A stretch of DNA of 64,000 bases from Erwinia sp. E602 (GCF_018141005.1 NZ_CP046582.1:1550001-1614000); one strand, 5' to 3'; counted from the first letter of the stretch, positions 25,777-35,300 are shown. Notes: a model not told the origin generated them from the sequence alone. Numbers and translations are program-made.

Positions 25777-28124
25777 GCAGCAACCCGGTCTCTTTTTTCA
25801 GCCACAGCCACCATCTGCTGGCGGTGCGCGGCTGCGACGCGCAGCCCGACGTGCTGGCGTTTAGCGGCGAAGAGCGCCTGAGCGAGCCGTTCCGCTGGCG
25901 CATTGAGTTCACCAGCGCCGACCCCGCCATCACCCGCGAGGCGATGCTGATGCAACCCGCCTCGCTGACCTTACAGGCTCCGCCGGACCAGGGCCGGGGC
26001 ATAAAGGTGCAGCAGCCGGTGCGCGTGGTGCAGGGCGTGGTCACCGGTTTCGAACGTTTCGGCACCTCCGCCGACCAGACCCACTACGCCGTCACCCTGC
26101 AGCCGCGGCTCGCCCTGCTGTCGCGCAGCCGCCAGAACGCCATTTACCAGCAGATGTCGGTGCCGCAGATCGTGGAGAAAATCCTGCGCGAGCGCCACGG
26201 AATGCGCGGCCAGGACTTTGTCTTCACCCTCAACAACGCCTACCCGCCGCGCGAGCAGGTGATGCAGTACGGCGAGGATGACCTGACGTTTATCACCCGC
26301 CTGCTGGGGGAGGTCGGCATCTGGTTCCGCTTCACCCCCGACGCCCGCCTGCACATTGACGTGGTGGCGTTTTACGACGGTAAGCAGGGCCACGTTAAAG
26401 GGCTGACGCTGCCCGCCGTACCGCCCTCCGGCATGCACGATGCCGCCACGGATTGCGCGTGGGGCTTCGCCAGCCGCTTTGCGGTGGTGGAGAAAAGCGT
26501 CAGCGGGCGCGACTATAACTACCGCAACGCTCTGGAAGATATGAACGTGCAGGCGGACGTCACCGGCGGCGACGACACCACCTACGGCGAGTCTTACCAC
26601 TGGGCCGACAACTGGCTGACGCCGGGCGACGGCTACAGCCCCCATCCGGAACCCGAGAGCGGCGCGTTCCACGCCCGCCTGCGCCACGAGCGCTACCTGA
26701 ACGGCCAGGCGCGGGTCTCCGCGCTCACCACCTGCCCGCAGCTGACCTGCGGCTGCGAGCTGACGGTCAGCGGCGGTGAGGAGGTCAGCGGGGCGTTCCG
26801 CAGCGGCGTGCTGGTCACCGCCATCACCTGTACCGCCCGGCGCGACCGCAGCTTTGAAACCGCCTTTGAGGGCATCCCGCTCGGCAACCGCTACGGCTTC
26901 CGCCCTGAACCGCCCCCGCACCCGGTGATGGCGGGCACGTTACCGGCGCGCGTTACCAGCACCACGGTGAACGACACCTACGGCCACATTGACCGCGACG
27001 GGCGCTACCGCGTGAATATGCTGTTTGACCGCGCGGGCTGGGAAACCGGCTTTGAAAGCCTGTGGGTGCGCCAGGCGCGGCCCTACGCGGGCGACACCTA
27101 CGGCCTGCACCTGCCGCTGCTGGCGGGCACCGAGGTGGCGATAGCCTTTGAGCACGGCAACCCGGACCGGCCGTATATTGCCGGGGTGCTGCACGACTCG
27201 GCGCACGGCGACCACGTCACCATCCGCAACTACAGGCGCAACGTGCTGCGCACGCCGAAGAACAACAAACTGCGCCTCGACGACACGGCGGGCCAGGAGC
27301 ATATCAAGCTCAGCACCGAGTACGGCGGCAAAAGCCAGCTGAACCTCGGGCATATGGTGGACAGCGAAAAGCAGAAGCGCGGTGAAGGCTTTGAGCTGCG
27401 CAGCGACAGCTGGGGCACGCTGCGGGCGGAGAAAGGACTGTTTATCACCGCCGACGGCCAGCCGAAGGCGCAGGGTGAGCAGCGGGAGATGCAGGCGGCG
27501 ATTAGCCTGCTGAAGGGCGCGCAGGCACAGATGCAGGGGATATCCGATGATGCGCAGGCCGCCAGCGGCAGTCCGGCCAGCCTGCAGGCGCAGATAGCGC
27601 TGCTGGAGCAGCGTCTGAATGAACTGAAGCAGTCGGTTATCCTGATGAGCGCCCCGGACGGCATGGCGCTGGTGAGCGGGAACAGTCTGCAGCTGACGGC
27701 GGACGAAAACCTGACGGCCACCGCCGGAAAGCACGCGGACATCAGCGTGGTGAAAAACCTGTTTATCGGGGTGGGCCAGGCGCTGAGCGTGTTCGTCAGG
27801 AAGATGGGGATCAGGCTCACCGCCAACCAGGGTCCGGTACAGATACAGGCGCAGAACGACCTGCTGGCGCTGCTGGCGCGCAAAGAGATCGGCATTATCA
27901 GTACGGAAGATGAAATAAAAATCATCGCGAAAAAGAGAATCACGCTGAACGGCGGCGGAAGCTACATCACGATTGACGCCAACGCCATCGAGTCCGCCAC
28001 GCTCGGGGATCACCGCGTCCGGGCGGGGCACTATGAGCGGCAGCAGAGGCACAGTGTAAATGAGCCGCTGCACGAACTGCCTGAGAAAGCGAAAGATCCC
28101 TCTCTGAAATTCTTCGTTTCATAA
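25773..28124 (+). CDS. vgrG: Type VI secretion spike protein VgrG (TssI)
   Basis: VgrG trimers cap the T6SS tube and carry effectors. The 783-residue product has the gp27-like domain (about residues 8-380, with PASLTLQAPPDQGRGIKVQQPVRVVQGVV and RQNAIYQQMSVPQIVEKILRERHG), the gp5/OB region (GHIDRDGRYRVNMLFDRAGWE; LPLLAGTEVAIAFEHGNPDRPYIAGVLHD) and a DUF2345-type C-terminal region (LTAGKHADISVVKNLFIGVGQALSVF). No toxin domain is fused. The last residues probably dock the effector encoded 15 bases downstream. No tssA-M genes are nearby, so the apparatus is encoded elsewhere. Confidence 0.96.
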   Translation: MSSNPVSFFSHSHHLLAVRGCDAQPDVLAFSGEERLSEPFRWRIEFTSADPAITREAMLMQPASLTLQAPPDQGRGIKVQQPVRVVQGVVTGFERFGTSADQTHYAVTLQPRLALLSRSRQNAIYQQMSVPQIVEKILRERHGMRGQDFVFTLNNAYPPREQVMQYGEDDLTFITRLLGEVGIWFRFTPDARLHIDVVAFYDGKQGHVKGLTLPAVPPSGMHDAATDCAWGFASRFAVVEKSVSGRDYNYRNALEDMNVQADVTGGDDTTYGESYHWADNWLTPGDGYSPHPEPESGAFHARLRHERYLNGQARVSALTTCPQLTCGCELTVSGGEEVSGAFRSGVLVTAITCTARRDRSFETAFEGIPLGNRYGFRPEPPPHPVMAGTLPARVTSTTVNDTYGHIDRDGRYRVNMLFDRAGWETGFESLWVRQARPYAGDTYGLHLPLLAGTEVAIAFEHGNPDRPYIAGVLHDSAHGDHVTIRNYRRNVLRTPKNNKLRLDDTAGQEHIKLSTEYGGKSQLNLGHMVDSEKQKRGEGFELRSDSWGTLRAEKGLFITADGQPKAQGEQREMQAAISLLKGAQAQMQGISDDAQAASGSPASLQAQIALLEQRLNELKQSVILMSAPDGMALVSGNSLQLTADENLTATAGKHADISVVKNLFIGVGQALSVFVRKMGIRLTANQGPVQIQAQNDLLALLARKEIGIISTEDEIKIIAKKRITLNGGGSYITIDANAIESATLGDHRVRAGHYERQQRHSVNEPLHELPEKAKDPSLKFFVS

Positions 28125-28139
28125 CAAAGGAGTGTACCC

Positions 28140-30293
28140 ATGTTAATCAGCCCGCCATTTTTGCGCATAAAAAGTGATTCAGAAACGGATGAAGCGTGGA
28201 TTGAGCGCATGATGCCGGTCGATCCCCGGCGCGGCTATCCGCTGAACGCGCACCGCTCCTGGCATGGCGGTATCCATCTCCGGCATGCGGATTCGGGAAG
28301 CCGGCCTGAGATGCTGCGCGCGATTGCCGACGGCCGGATCGTCTCATTCCGCCATTCTGATATCGCAAAACGCCAGCATCCGCCCCTGAATTACAACGGC
28401 AAAACCGACAACGGCTACGTGCTGATCAGGCACGTGGCCGAAACCGGCAGCCAGCCGGAGGATAAAATCACCTGGTACTCTCTGTATATGCATATCAAGG
28501 ATCTTGCTCCGTCGGTGGCCGCCGGCCAGCGGGTGAAACGCAAATCCCCGCTGGGCACGGTGGGCATGGTGGATGACAGGAGTGGCGTGCACTTCCAGAT
28601 ATTCTGCGACGACGGGAACATTGCCCGGATAACCGGGCGCACAACTCCGGAGCTGGATCTGAGCAAAAATGGCCGCACCACCGCCTGTTACGGCGATATG
28701 CACTTTTACATTCCGGCCGGAACGCCGGTTTACGGCGCGGTGCCGGGGCAAAGCAGCGATGAACCGTTGAGGACGACAGCGGCTGATTTGTTCGTCTCAA
28801 TGACCCTGGGCGGCGGCCACTGCATCATGAAAACCCGCAGGCAGAACGTTATCGACCCGCTTCAGTACGACGAGGTGGGCGACGCGCTGACCGACGCAGA
28901 CGGGGCGGAATATGAATACGGCCTGTACAAAAATGCGCTCAAGCTTTATCCCGGCAGCCCGAGCGCCGGTTATGAGCTGCTGCGCTTTGGCCGGGTGATC
29001 AACACCCGGTATGAAACGCTGTCTCCGGCGGATGCGCCGCTGTGGCGAACCATCAATACGCCGGAGGGAAAAGGCATCGTCAACCTGGCGGCGGAAAGCA
29101 TAAAGAAATACAGCGATGCGGATTTTCCGCACTGGGCGGGCTGGAGACTGGTGGATGATGACGAGGACAGCAACAGCCAGTGCAGTTCGCCGACGATACT
29201 GGGTTCCGGCCGTATGGATCTGAGCCGCACGATCTGCCATTTCCCGCTGGAGTGGGACACCGACACGGTGGAAAGCCGCTACGGCTGGCTGAAGCAGCCC
29301 AACGCCGTGCTGGAAGAGCCGATGAGCCGGCAGGACTGGGGCTCACTGGTGGCGCTGGCGAAAGCACTGGCGCTGGAGAACTGCGCAGAGATACCAACGG
29401 GCCGGGTCTGGCATTTTGACCCGAGGCGGTTTATCGCACATTTCAGGAAATGTGGATGGCTGGAGTGTGAGGTGATTGAGAGAATAATGACGTCGACTAC
29501 AAGTGTCAGGCGCGAAGATGAAATCAAAAAAATAAAAAATAAGTCGGAAGAATATCTTTTTTCAATAAATGTAGTCATGAGAAAGTACAACATTACCGGC
29601 TTCAACAGAGCAAGCCATTTCCTGGGGCAGGGGGCTGTCGAGTCAGGTTATTTATGCTCTATGCAGGAAAACAGTCAGATACAGCTTACAGAAAATGGGA
29701 GGCACTTTGGTGGAGATACCATAGATGACTCTAAAAAAAATGAATCAAATGAACTCGGTCACTGGTATGGTGCGATAGCTTCCGAAATGGATGTCTATTT
29801 CTCTGGTGATAAATATAATCGAAGCGGGGGTTTTATAGCCAGTTCCTACAGCTGGCGCAATGGTAACTGCGGAGATGTGGATGCGCAGAAGTTTCGCGGG
29901 CGTGGGTTTAAAATGCTTACCGGGCTGGATACCTACTCCAGCTACTGGGTATACCGGGGATGGTTATCAAAAAGCAGTTTTGATGCCTCATGGTGGACAG
30001 ATCCTCAGTACCGGAGAAAAAACATTCACGGGATGGTTAAAAGGCCCCCTCAGATAGATGATCCACAAAAAGTGACGGAAAACCCCTATAACTGCATTGA
30101 TACCGGTGCGTTTTATATCGTGTGCTTCAAAAATAAAACATTAAAAGTGATGGATTCTGATCAAGTTACGTCGCGGGATGATAACGACGTTGTTGATAGT
30201 GTTACCAGAGCAATTAATGGAGGTGCCATTGGTATTAAAGACAGGAAAAAAACCACCAAGACTGCTAAGGAGATTCTCAGTGATGAAGTGTAA
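28140..30293 (+). CDS. T6SS peptidoglycan-hydrolase effector: M23-like N terminus plus GH19/lysozyme-like C terminus
   Basis: A 717-residue cargo protein encoded right behind vgrG. Residues about 38-160 resemble an M23/LytM domain (SWHGGIHLRHAD, ITWYSLYMHI, GVHFQIFC). The usual Asp ligand of HxGxD appears as His and the final HxH is altered, so peptidase activity is doubtful. A middle region (160-440) is unassigned. From about 475 on a GH19-chitinase/lysozyme-like domain is seen: FNRASHFLGQGAVESGYL with candidate catalytic Glu501, KFRGRGFKMLTGLDTYSSYW (about 584-603), DTGAFYI and TRAINGG. No signal peptide. DNA turns from GC-rich to AT-rich near 29470, where the C-terminal toxin begins. The likely target is peptidoglycan in rival cells. 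Confidence 0.85.
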   Translation: MLISPPFLRIKSDSETDEAWIERMMPVDPRRGYPLNAHRSWHGGIHLRHADSGSRPEMLRAIADGRIVSFRHSDIAKRQHPPLNYNGKTDNGYVLIRHVAETGSQPEDKITWYSLYMHIKDLAPSVAAGQRVKRKSPLGTVGMVDDRSGVHFQIFCDDGNIARITGRTTPELDLSKNGRTTACYGDMHFYIPAGTPVYGAVPGQSSDEPLRTTAADLFVSMTLGGGHCIMKTRRQNVIDPLQYDEVGDALTDADGAEYEYGLYKNALKLYPGSPSAGYELLRFGRVINTRYETLSPADAPLWRTINTPEGKGIVNLAAESIKKYSDADFPHWAGWRLVDDDEDSNSQCSSPTILGSGRMDLSRTICHFPLEWDTDTVESRYGWLKQPNAVLEEPMSRQDWGSLVALAKALALENCAEIPTGRVWHFDPRRFIAHFRKCGWLECEVIERIMTSTTSVRREDEIKKIKNKSEEYLFSINVVMRKYNITGFNRASHFLGQGAVESGYLCSMQENSQIQLTENGRHFGGDTIDDSKKNESNELGHWYGAIASEMDVYFSGDKYNRSGGFIASSYSWRNGNCGDVDAQKFRGRGFKMLTGLDTYSSYWVYRGWLSKSSFDASWWTDPQYRRKNIHGMVKRPPQIDDPQKVTENPYNCIDTGAFYIVCFKNKTLKVMDSDQVTSRDDNDVVDSVTRAINGGAIGIKDRKKTTKTAKEILSDEV

Positions 30294-31020
30294 ATCGTTA
30301 CTTTCCACTCTGCTTTTTATATCCTACTCTGCCAGTGCTAATAATGTCATTCATTATAGTGATTTCATGATGTATATGGATAAAAAAGAACGCTCCATCA
30401 TCCATGTTGTTAATGATAACGGGAGGGGGGATTTCTTATGTAAAATAAACAACTGGGAAGATAGATTTAATACCGGAGGGTATATAGATATTACCAACGA
30501 TGAAAAAGGGTTGCTTATCTACCCAACTAATAAATACTTGTCAATCGATGAGCTTATTCGATGTTCTGAAGATGGTATAGAACTTCATAAAATACCGCAG
30601 TCTGATGATAAGCTGGATACCATTGTCGATATAAATTTCGATAAAAGACTGGTTCTGTTAGTTGCACTGAATGATGTAAGGGTTTTATCGTATACAGCTA
30701 TAGTTTCGAACTTTGGCAGTAATAAAAACTTACTATCAGGCCCGGGTTTTTTTAGTGGAAAAAATAGCGATATTCCTTTTGGTGTAGGCGATAACCAGTA
30801 TGGTGGTAAAATTTCATTAGATGGCAAGTATGTTTCTCCTGTTTATCTCAGTTGTTTTGTAGATTCATTTCCTGGACTCTGGGATATCAGGAAAAACAAA
30901 AGGGTAGTCTTTGATGCTTCACTCGGAGACGATGAGATTAAGAATAGATGTCAGAAGCTATTCGACGGTAAAGCCACGCTTGAAGAATTAGGTGGGAAAC
31001 TTATTCGTCCCAAAAAGTAG
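30283..31020 (+). CDS. Candidate immunity protein for the GH19-type effector
   Basis: A 245-residue protein with an N-terminal signal peptide (MKCKSLLSTLLFISYSASA), so it is exported to the periplasm, where a peptidoglycan-hydrolase effector would act. ATG 30283 is chosen because it gives the signal peptide and overlaps the effector's end by 11 bases; the frame is open from 30178. The mature part contains scattered Cys (FLCKI, LIRCSED, YLSCFVDS, KNRCQKL) that could form disulfides. No family is recognised. Codon use is AT-rich like the effector's C-terminal domain, so the two were probably acquired together. Confidence 0.75.
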   Translation: MKCKSLLSTLLFISYSASANNVIHYSDFMMYMDKKERSIIHVVNDNGRGDFLCKINNWEDRFNTGGYIDITNDEKGLLIYPTNKYLSIDELIRCSEDGIELHKIPQSDDKLDTIVDINFDKRLVLLVALNDVRVLSYTAIVSNFGSNKNLLSGPGFFSGKNSDIPFGVGDNQYGGKISLDGKYVSPVYLSCFVDSFPGLWDIRKNKRVVFDASLGDDEIKNRCQKLFDGKATLEELGGKLIRPKK

Positions 31021-31097
31021 CCTGTTTTTTTAAACCGGCGTGATGTGGTGTACCGATCTTTGATGCAGGGGAAATGTCATTTTAATGCTTTAACGTG

Positions 31098-31309
31098 ACA
31101 GCAAAAATCTGCTGAACCGCGGTCAGGTGGTGGACAGTGAAAGGCACAAGTGCGGTAAGGGTTTGAGCTGCGCAGCCACAGTCGGGGCGCGATACGTGCA
31201 GAGAAGGCGCTGCTGGCGCGCAAAGAGATCGGCATTATCAGCACGGAAGATGAAATAAAAATCATCGCGAGAAAGAGAAACACGCTGAACGGCGGCGGAA
31301 GCTACATCA
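31098..31309 (+). pseudogene. Fragment of a second vgrG (3' part, internally deleted)
   Basis: Bases 31098-31205 align with vgrG 27327 to about 27430 (DNA encoding the KSQLNLGHMVDSEKQKRGEGFELRSDSWG stretch) but with frame-breaking changes. From about 31206 the match jumps to vgrG about 27868-27970 (LLARKEIGIISTEDEIKIIAKKR...GGGSY), nearly identical there. So about 440 bases are missing and the rest is decayed. It lies between the immunity gene and the proline tRNA. It marks an earlier vgrG copy or a recombination scar downstream of the present cassette. Confidence 0.85.
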
Positions 31310-31463
31310 ATATCTTTTCCTTGGCAACTACCTTTTCGTAAGAAGGATAAGCCAGTTCTCCCTGAGCAGATAGCTGCCCCTCATGTTGTTATCGTTAACA
31401 GCTTTGAGTGATTTTTAGTCAATAAAAAAGAGAGATAAAAATGGAGCTGGCATCTCTTACCAT

Positions 31464-31495
31464 AAAAAAAGCAGCCCTTAACAGGCTGCTTTTTT
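31464..31495 (-). terminator. Terminator downstream of tRNA-Pro (bidirectional)
   Basis: GCAGCC and GGCTGC form the stem core, flanked by A-runs on one side and T-runs on the other, so it can act in both directions. It follows the tRNA by 8 bases on the minus strand and also faces the T6SS cassette. Confidence 0.85.
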
Positions 31496-31503
31496 AAACG
31501 TTT

Positions 31504-31580
31504 TGGTCGGCACGGAGAGATTCGAACTCTCGACCCCCGCCACCCCATGACGGTGCGCTACCAGGCTGCGCTACGTGCCG
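31504..31580 (-). tRNA. proL: tRNA-Pro (anticodon GGG)
   Basis: The minus strand reads CGGCACGTAGCGCAGCCTGG...CATGGGGTG...GGTTCGAATC-type arms and ends CGTGCCG-A-CCA, with a 7-bp acceptor stem (CGGCACG/CGTGCCG) and encoded CCA. The anticodon loop contains GGG and the body matches E. coli proL closely. In E. coli proL also lies beside yejM. Its 3' end points toward the T6SS region, a common arrangement for islands that use tRNA genes as integration sites, but no second copy of the 3' end was found in the window. Confidence 0.96.
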
Positions 31581-31656
31581 AAATCTGCCCCTCATATTAC
31601 TCAACCGTTCTGCGAAATCAAGGGGCTAAATCGTTGACTGGCTTATATTTAGTCAG

Positions 31657-33405
31657 TCAGTTGGCGATAAAGCGCTTTTCGTCCGTTAACACCTGCAGCA
31701 GCAGGGTCAGCTGCGGCTTGTGGTCTTTTAACGGTTCGCCGGCGCGGTTCCACGCCGCATAGCCGCCGTTGTTGTCCAGCAGCAGGGTTTCCTGCGGCGT
31801 GGTCACCACCAGCTGGTGGCCGTTGCTGCTGGCCACCCAGTCGTGGCGGCGGCGCGCGGCGAACAGGTCTTCACCCTGGCTGTAGTCGGACACTGCGGTA
31901 TTCACGTGCAGCAGGCGCTGCATCAGCGTGGCCATAATATCCTGATGCTCGGTCAGCCGGGTGACGGTCTGCGCCGGGGTATCCGGCCAGTGCACCACCA
32001 GCGGCACCTGCCGCGTGGCGCGGTTGCCCGGGTTGGCTTCGCCGTCCAGCACCACGCCGTGGCGGGCGGTGATCACCACCACGGTATTGGCCAGCAGGCC
32101 CTTCTGCTCCAGGGTGGTCAGCACCGCCTGAATCTGCTGATCGACAGCCGTCGCCCCGCGCGCGTAGCGGCGCTCCTGCTGCTTATCGTTCTCTGCTCCC
32201 TCCGGTGTGGAGAAGGAGAGGTAGGAGAACCACGGCGCGCTGTTTTTCGCCTGGCCTTCCAGCCAGTTCTGCCACTGGCGGGTGGTATCCGCATTAGGCT
32301 GCGCGCCGCCGGCCGGCAGCGAGAAGTCGGTCAGCAGCGCCTGGCGATACAGCGGCGAGGTAAAGCCGTCGCTGGCAAACAGCCCAAACTGGTAGCCCTG
32401 GTGGCCGAGCGCGCTGACCAGCGTTGACGACATGCGCGTCGAGAGCACGCCGTCCATATAGCTGGGGGAGATGCCGTAGAACAAGCCGAACAGCCCGGCG
32501 TCATCGTTGCTGCCGGAGCTGAAGTGCTGGCTGAAACGCACGTTGTTTTCGGCAAAGCGCGTCAGGTTCGGCAGCGCGGTGGCCATGGTGGCGTCGTTCA
32601 GGCCATCAACGGTGATCAGCAGCAGGTTGTTGCCGCTGCCTTTGTCACTGTAGGTGATTTCGCTGAGCGGGTAGGCCACCGACAGCGCTTCCGGATTACC
32701 CTGCTGCACCAGCCGGCGCTGATACTCCTGCGCGTCCAGCAGGCCGTGTTTTTCGAGGAACCGGCGGGCGGTCATCGGGTACGACAGCGGCAGGTTAGAA
32801 CGCTGCATGGTAATCGGGCGGTAGAAGTTGGCGTCCGCCCAGATATACATCAGGTGGCTGGCAAAGAAGGCGGTGATAAACACCCCGGCCAGCGGCTTGC
32901 CGAAGCTGCGGCGGTTGAGGCTGCGCAGCTTCTGCCAGCTCCAGGTGGCAAACAGCATCTCCACCAGGAAGATCACCGGCACGCTGATAAACATCAGCTG
33001 CCAGTCGCGCGCCAGCTCGCTCTGGTCGGGGTTGACCACCAGCTCCCACACCACCGGATTAAGGTGCAGGTGGAAGCGCTCAAACACCGCGCTGTCGACC
33101 AGCAGCAGCGTCAGGCCGGCGGTGGCAAAAATCGCCGACAGGAAGCGCAGCAGCCGCTGTGACATCACCACAAAGGTCAGCGGGAAGATAACCAGCAGAT
33201 AGGCGGCAAAGACGATAAAGCTGAAATGGCCGATCCAGCTGGTGAACGCATAGATGCGCCCGGCCAGCGAGGCCGGCCAGTCGGCAACAAACAGATAGCG
33301 GCTGCCGAGAATAAAGGCAACGATGATGTTAAACAGGGCGAACCAGTGCCCCCAGCCGATCATCTGGGAGACTTTTTCACGGTAGCGCTGCTGGTTTGTT
33401 ACCAT
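31657..33405 (-). CDS. yejM: Inner-membrane LPS-homeostasis sensor YejM (PbgA/LapC)
   Basis: YejM/PbgA controls LPS synthesis by regulating LapB-FtsH turnover of LpxC; it has five N-terminal membrane segments and a periplasmic domain with a sulfatase/phosphoethanolamine-transferase fold. The 582-residue product matches E. coli YejM (586) throughout: REKVSQMIGWGHWFALFNI, ADANFYRPITMQRSNLPLSYPMTARRFLEKHGLLD, LLITVDGLN and FYGISPSYMDGVLSTR. The C terminus VLTDEKRFIAN is identical in pattern. It is transcribed after yejL (21 bp gap). Confidence 0.97.
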   Translation of the reverse strand: MVTNQQRYREKVSQMIGWGHWFALFNIIVAFILGSRYLFVADWPASLAGRIYAFTSWIGHFSFIVFAAYLLVIFPLTFVVMSQRLLRFLSAIFATAGLTLLLVDSAVFERFHLHLNPVVWELVVNPDQSELARDWQLMFISVPVIFLVEMLFATWSWQKLRSLNRRSFGKPLAGVFITAFFASHLMYIWADANFYRPITMQRSNLPLSYPMTARRFLEKHGLLDAQEYQRRLVQQGNPEALSVAYPLSEITYSDKGSGNNLLLITVDGLNDATMATALPNLTRFAENNVRFSQHFSSGSNDDAGLFGLFYGISPSYMDGVLSTRMSSTLVSALGHQGYQFGLFASDGFTSPLYRQALLTDFSLPAGGAQPNADTTRQWQNWLEGQAKNSAPWFSYLSFSTPEGAENDKQQERRYARGATAVDQQIQAVLTTLEQKGLLANTVVVITARHGVVLDGEANPGNRATRQVPLVVHWPDTPAQTVTRLTEHQDIMATLMQRLLHVNTAVSDYSQGEDLFAARRRHDWVASSNGHQLVVTTPQETLLLDNNGGYAAWNRAGEPLKDHKPQLTLLLQVLTDEKRFIAN

Positions 33406-33426
33406 ATCAGGATCAGCGTCGTCTTA

Positions 33427-33654
33427 TCAGTGGGCTTTATCGTCGCGCACCGAGGACTTAAGCGCCTCGGCAAACGAATTGGCCAGGGTTTGGCGTAGCG
33501 CAGGCGCAACGCTGGTGTTGATCAGGTTAGTGACCATGTTTCCCAGCACCATCAGGGAAAGATCGGTAGGGGTCTGGTCTTTCTCCAGTACCTGTACCAT
33601 TTCTGCGAGGAGTTGTTCCACGCGTTCGTCGCTGTAACGGGATGATTGTGGCAT
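33427..33654 (-). CDS. yejL: Conserved protein YejL
   Basis: A 75-residue UPF0352 family protein ([49 protein letters not shown]...). The length equals E. coli YejL. No enzyme motif is present; the helical structure forms dimers in homologues. It lies just upstream of yejM on the same strand and is divergent from yejK, as in E. coli. Its biochemical role is not established. Confidence 0.95.
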   Translation of the reverse strand: MPQSSRYSDERVEQLLAEMVQVLEKDQTPTDLSLMVLGNMVTNLINTSVAPALRQTLANSFAEALKSSVRDDKAH

Positions 33655-33809
33655 AGCGTCAATTTTACTAAGAAGGAAAAGGCGGTATCTTAGCGTAACA
33701 GCGGGTTTTTTTCTGCTTTTTTATCGTCAGCGACAGGTAATGTTGTGGTGGTTGATTGTAATCGCGCGGGATGGTTGAATACGCGCCCTTGCCTACAGGA
33801 GAGTTTCCC

Positions 33810-34814
33810 ATGAGTGTCGATATCGACCAGATTGCCCTTCATCAGCTGATCAAGCGCGATGAACAGACCCTTGAACTGGTGCTGCGCGACACGCTGCTGC
33901 CGTCCACCGCCGCCGTCAGCGAGATGATGGACGAGCTGCACCGGGTCTACAGCGCCAAGAGCAAAGCCTACGGCCTGTTTAATGAAGAGAGCGAGCTGGC
34001 CGATGCGCTGCGCAACTGCCGTAAGGGCGAGGACGATTTTCTCGCCTTCAGCCGCGCCGCCAGCGCCCGCCTGCGCGACGAGCTGGGGAAATACCCGTTT
34101 GCCGAAGGCGGCGTGGTGCTGTTTGGCCACTACCGCTATCTGGCGGTGGAGTACCTGCTGATTGCGGTGCTGAGCAGCCAGAACAGCATGCGCGTCAACG
34201 AAGAGCTGGACATCAGCAGCACCGCTTATCTGGATATCAGCCACGCCGATATCGTGGCGCGCGTCGATCTCACCGAGTGGGAAACCAATCCGCAGTCGAC
34301 CCGTTATCTGACCTTCCTGCGCGGCCGCGTCGGGCGCAAGGTGGCCGATTTCTTTATGGATTTCCTCGGTGCCAGCGTCGGGCTGGATACCAAAGCGCAG
34401 AACCGTGGCCTGCTGCAGGCGGTGGACGACTACTGCGCCGAGGTCAGCCTGGATAAGAACGAGCGGCAGAACTACCGTCAGCAGGTCCACAGCTACTGTA
34501 ACGAGCAGCTGAAGGCGGGGGAGGAGATTGAACTGCAGGGGCTGTCCGACGAGCTGCCGCCGTGGGGGGAGAAGAGCTTCCAGACCTTTACCGCCGAGCA
34601 GGGCTACGAGCTGGAAGAGACCTTCCCGGCCGACCGCAGCACCCTGCGCCAGCTGACCAAATTTGCCGGCAGCGGCGGCGGGCTGACGCTGAACTTTGAC
34701 GCGATGCTGTTAGGCGAGCGTATCTTCTGGGACCCGGCCACCGATACCCTGACCATCAAAGGCACGCCGCCGAACCTGCGCGACCAGCTGCAGCGCCGCT
34801 CCAGCGGTAAATAA
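33810..34814 (+). CDS. yejK: Nucleoid-associated protein YejK (NdpA)
   Basis: A 334-residue nucleoid-associated protein binding double-stranded DNA; E. coli YejK (335) interacts with gyrase and topoisomerase IV. ATG 33810 gives the family N terminus [26 protein letters not shown] lies just upstream. Conserved blocks include [40 protein letters not shown] and [22 protein letters not shown]. It is divergent from yejLM across a 155-base promoter region. Confidence 0.97.
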   Translation: MSVDIDQIALHQLIKRDEQTLELVLRDTLLPSTAAVSEMMDELHRVYSAKSKAYGLFNEESELADALRNCRKGEDDFLAFSRAASARLRDELGKYPFAEGGVVLFGHYRYLAVEYLLIAVLSSQNSMRVNEELDISSTAYLDISHADIVARVDLTEWETNPQSTRYLTFLRGRVGRKVADFFMDFLGASVGLDTKAQNRGLLQAVDDYCAEVSLDKNERQNYRQQVHSYCNEQLKAGEEIELQGLSDELPPWGEKSFQTFTAEQGYELEETFPADRSTLRQLTKFAGSGGGLTLNFDAMLLGERIFWDPATDTLTIKGTPPNLRDQLQRRSSGK

Positions 34815-34893
34815 TCTGCCTTATCCGCTCAGGCCGTGCCGAACAGGTGCGCGGTCTGAGCGGCGCTGAACGGTAAGCCAGTGAGCAGCCGGC

Positions 34894-34917
34894 AAAAAAA
34901 ACGCCGCAGAGCGGCGT
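34894..34917 (-). terminator. Terminator of rplY
   Basis: ACGCCGC-TCT-GCGGCGT on the minus strand followed by seven T, 28 bases after the rplY stop. It also separates rplY from the convergent yejK. Confidence 0.88.
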
Positions 34918-34945
34918 TTCTTCTACATCAGTTTCGGTCAGGCGA

Positions 34946-35230
34946 TTAAGCGCGAACGAAGTCGATGTGGTGCAGTTTTGGCTTGAACGGGTGACGCTGA
35001 ACAGCCTGCACTTTTACTTTAACTTCTTTGCCATCAACAACCAGAGTCAGCACTTCTTCGTAGAAACCTGGCTTAGCCTGGGTGTTCATTACGGAGTCGT
35101 GGTCCAGTTCGATAGCAACAGCTGCTTCGTTACCGCCGTAGATGATAGCCGGGAACTTGTTAGCAACACGCAGACGGCGGCTCGCACCCTTACCCTGCTC
35201 TTTACGTACTTCAGCATTGATAGTGAACAT
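34946..35230 (-). CDS. rplY: 50S ribosomal protein L25
   Basis: The 94-residue single-domain L25 (E. coli length 94) binds 5S rRNA in the large subunit. It begins [33 protein letters not shown] and ends [15 protein letters not shown]. It has an AAAGAG ribosome site and a hairpin-containing leader upstream. Compared with its GC-rich neighbours it uses the codons favoured in highly expressed genes. Confidence 0.98.
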   Translation of the reverse strand: MFTINAEVRKEQGKGASRRLRVANKFPAIIYGGNEAAVAIELDHDSVMNTQAKPGFYEEVLTLVVDGKEVKVKVQAVQRHPFKPKLHHIDFVRA

Positions 35231-35300
35231 TTTAAAATCTCTTTAAGTTTTGTTCCTGCTAAAGGCGACCCATCAGCAGGTTGATTGTTCAACTTTCGCC
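35231..35300 (-). promoter_or_regulatory. rplY leader hairpin (L25-type autoregulatory leader candidate)
   Basis: In the rplY 5' region CCTGCT (35275-35280 on the minus strand) pairs with AGCAGG (35255-35260) around a 14-base loop containing GGGTCGCC. L25 leaders in gammaproteobacteria are described as 5S-rRNA-mimicking structures bound by L25. The placement, 24 bases before the start codon, fits, but I see only the hairpin. Confidence 0.5.

Noticed and set aside
31504..31580. Attachment-site pair for an island at tRNA-Pro
   Set aside because: I looked by eye for a second copy of the tRNA 3' end (CGTGCCGACCA and flank) in the accessory block and found none, and no integrase gene is present. 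An att site is therefore not claimed.
33690..34490. A 266-codon minus-strand frame opposite yejK
   Set aside because: YejK is conserved residue by residue on the + strand, and the opposing frame has no recognisable domain.
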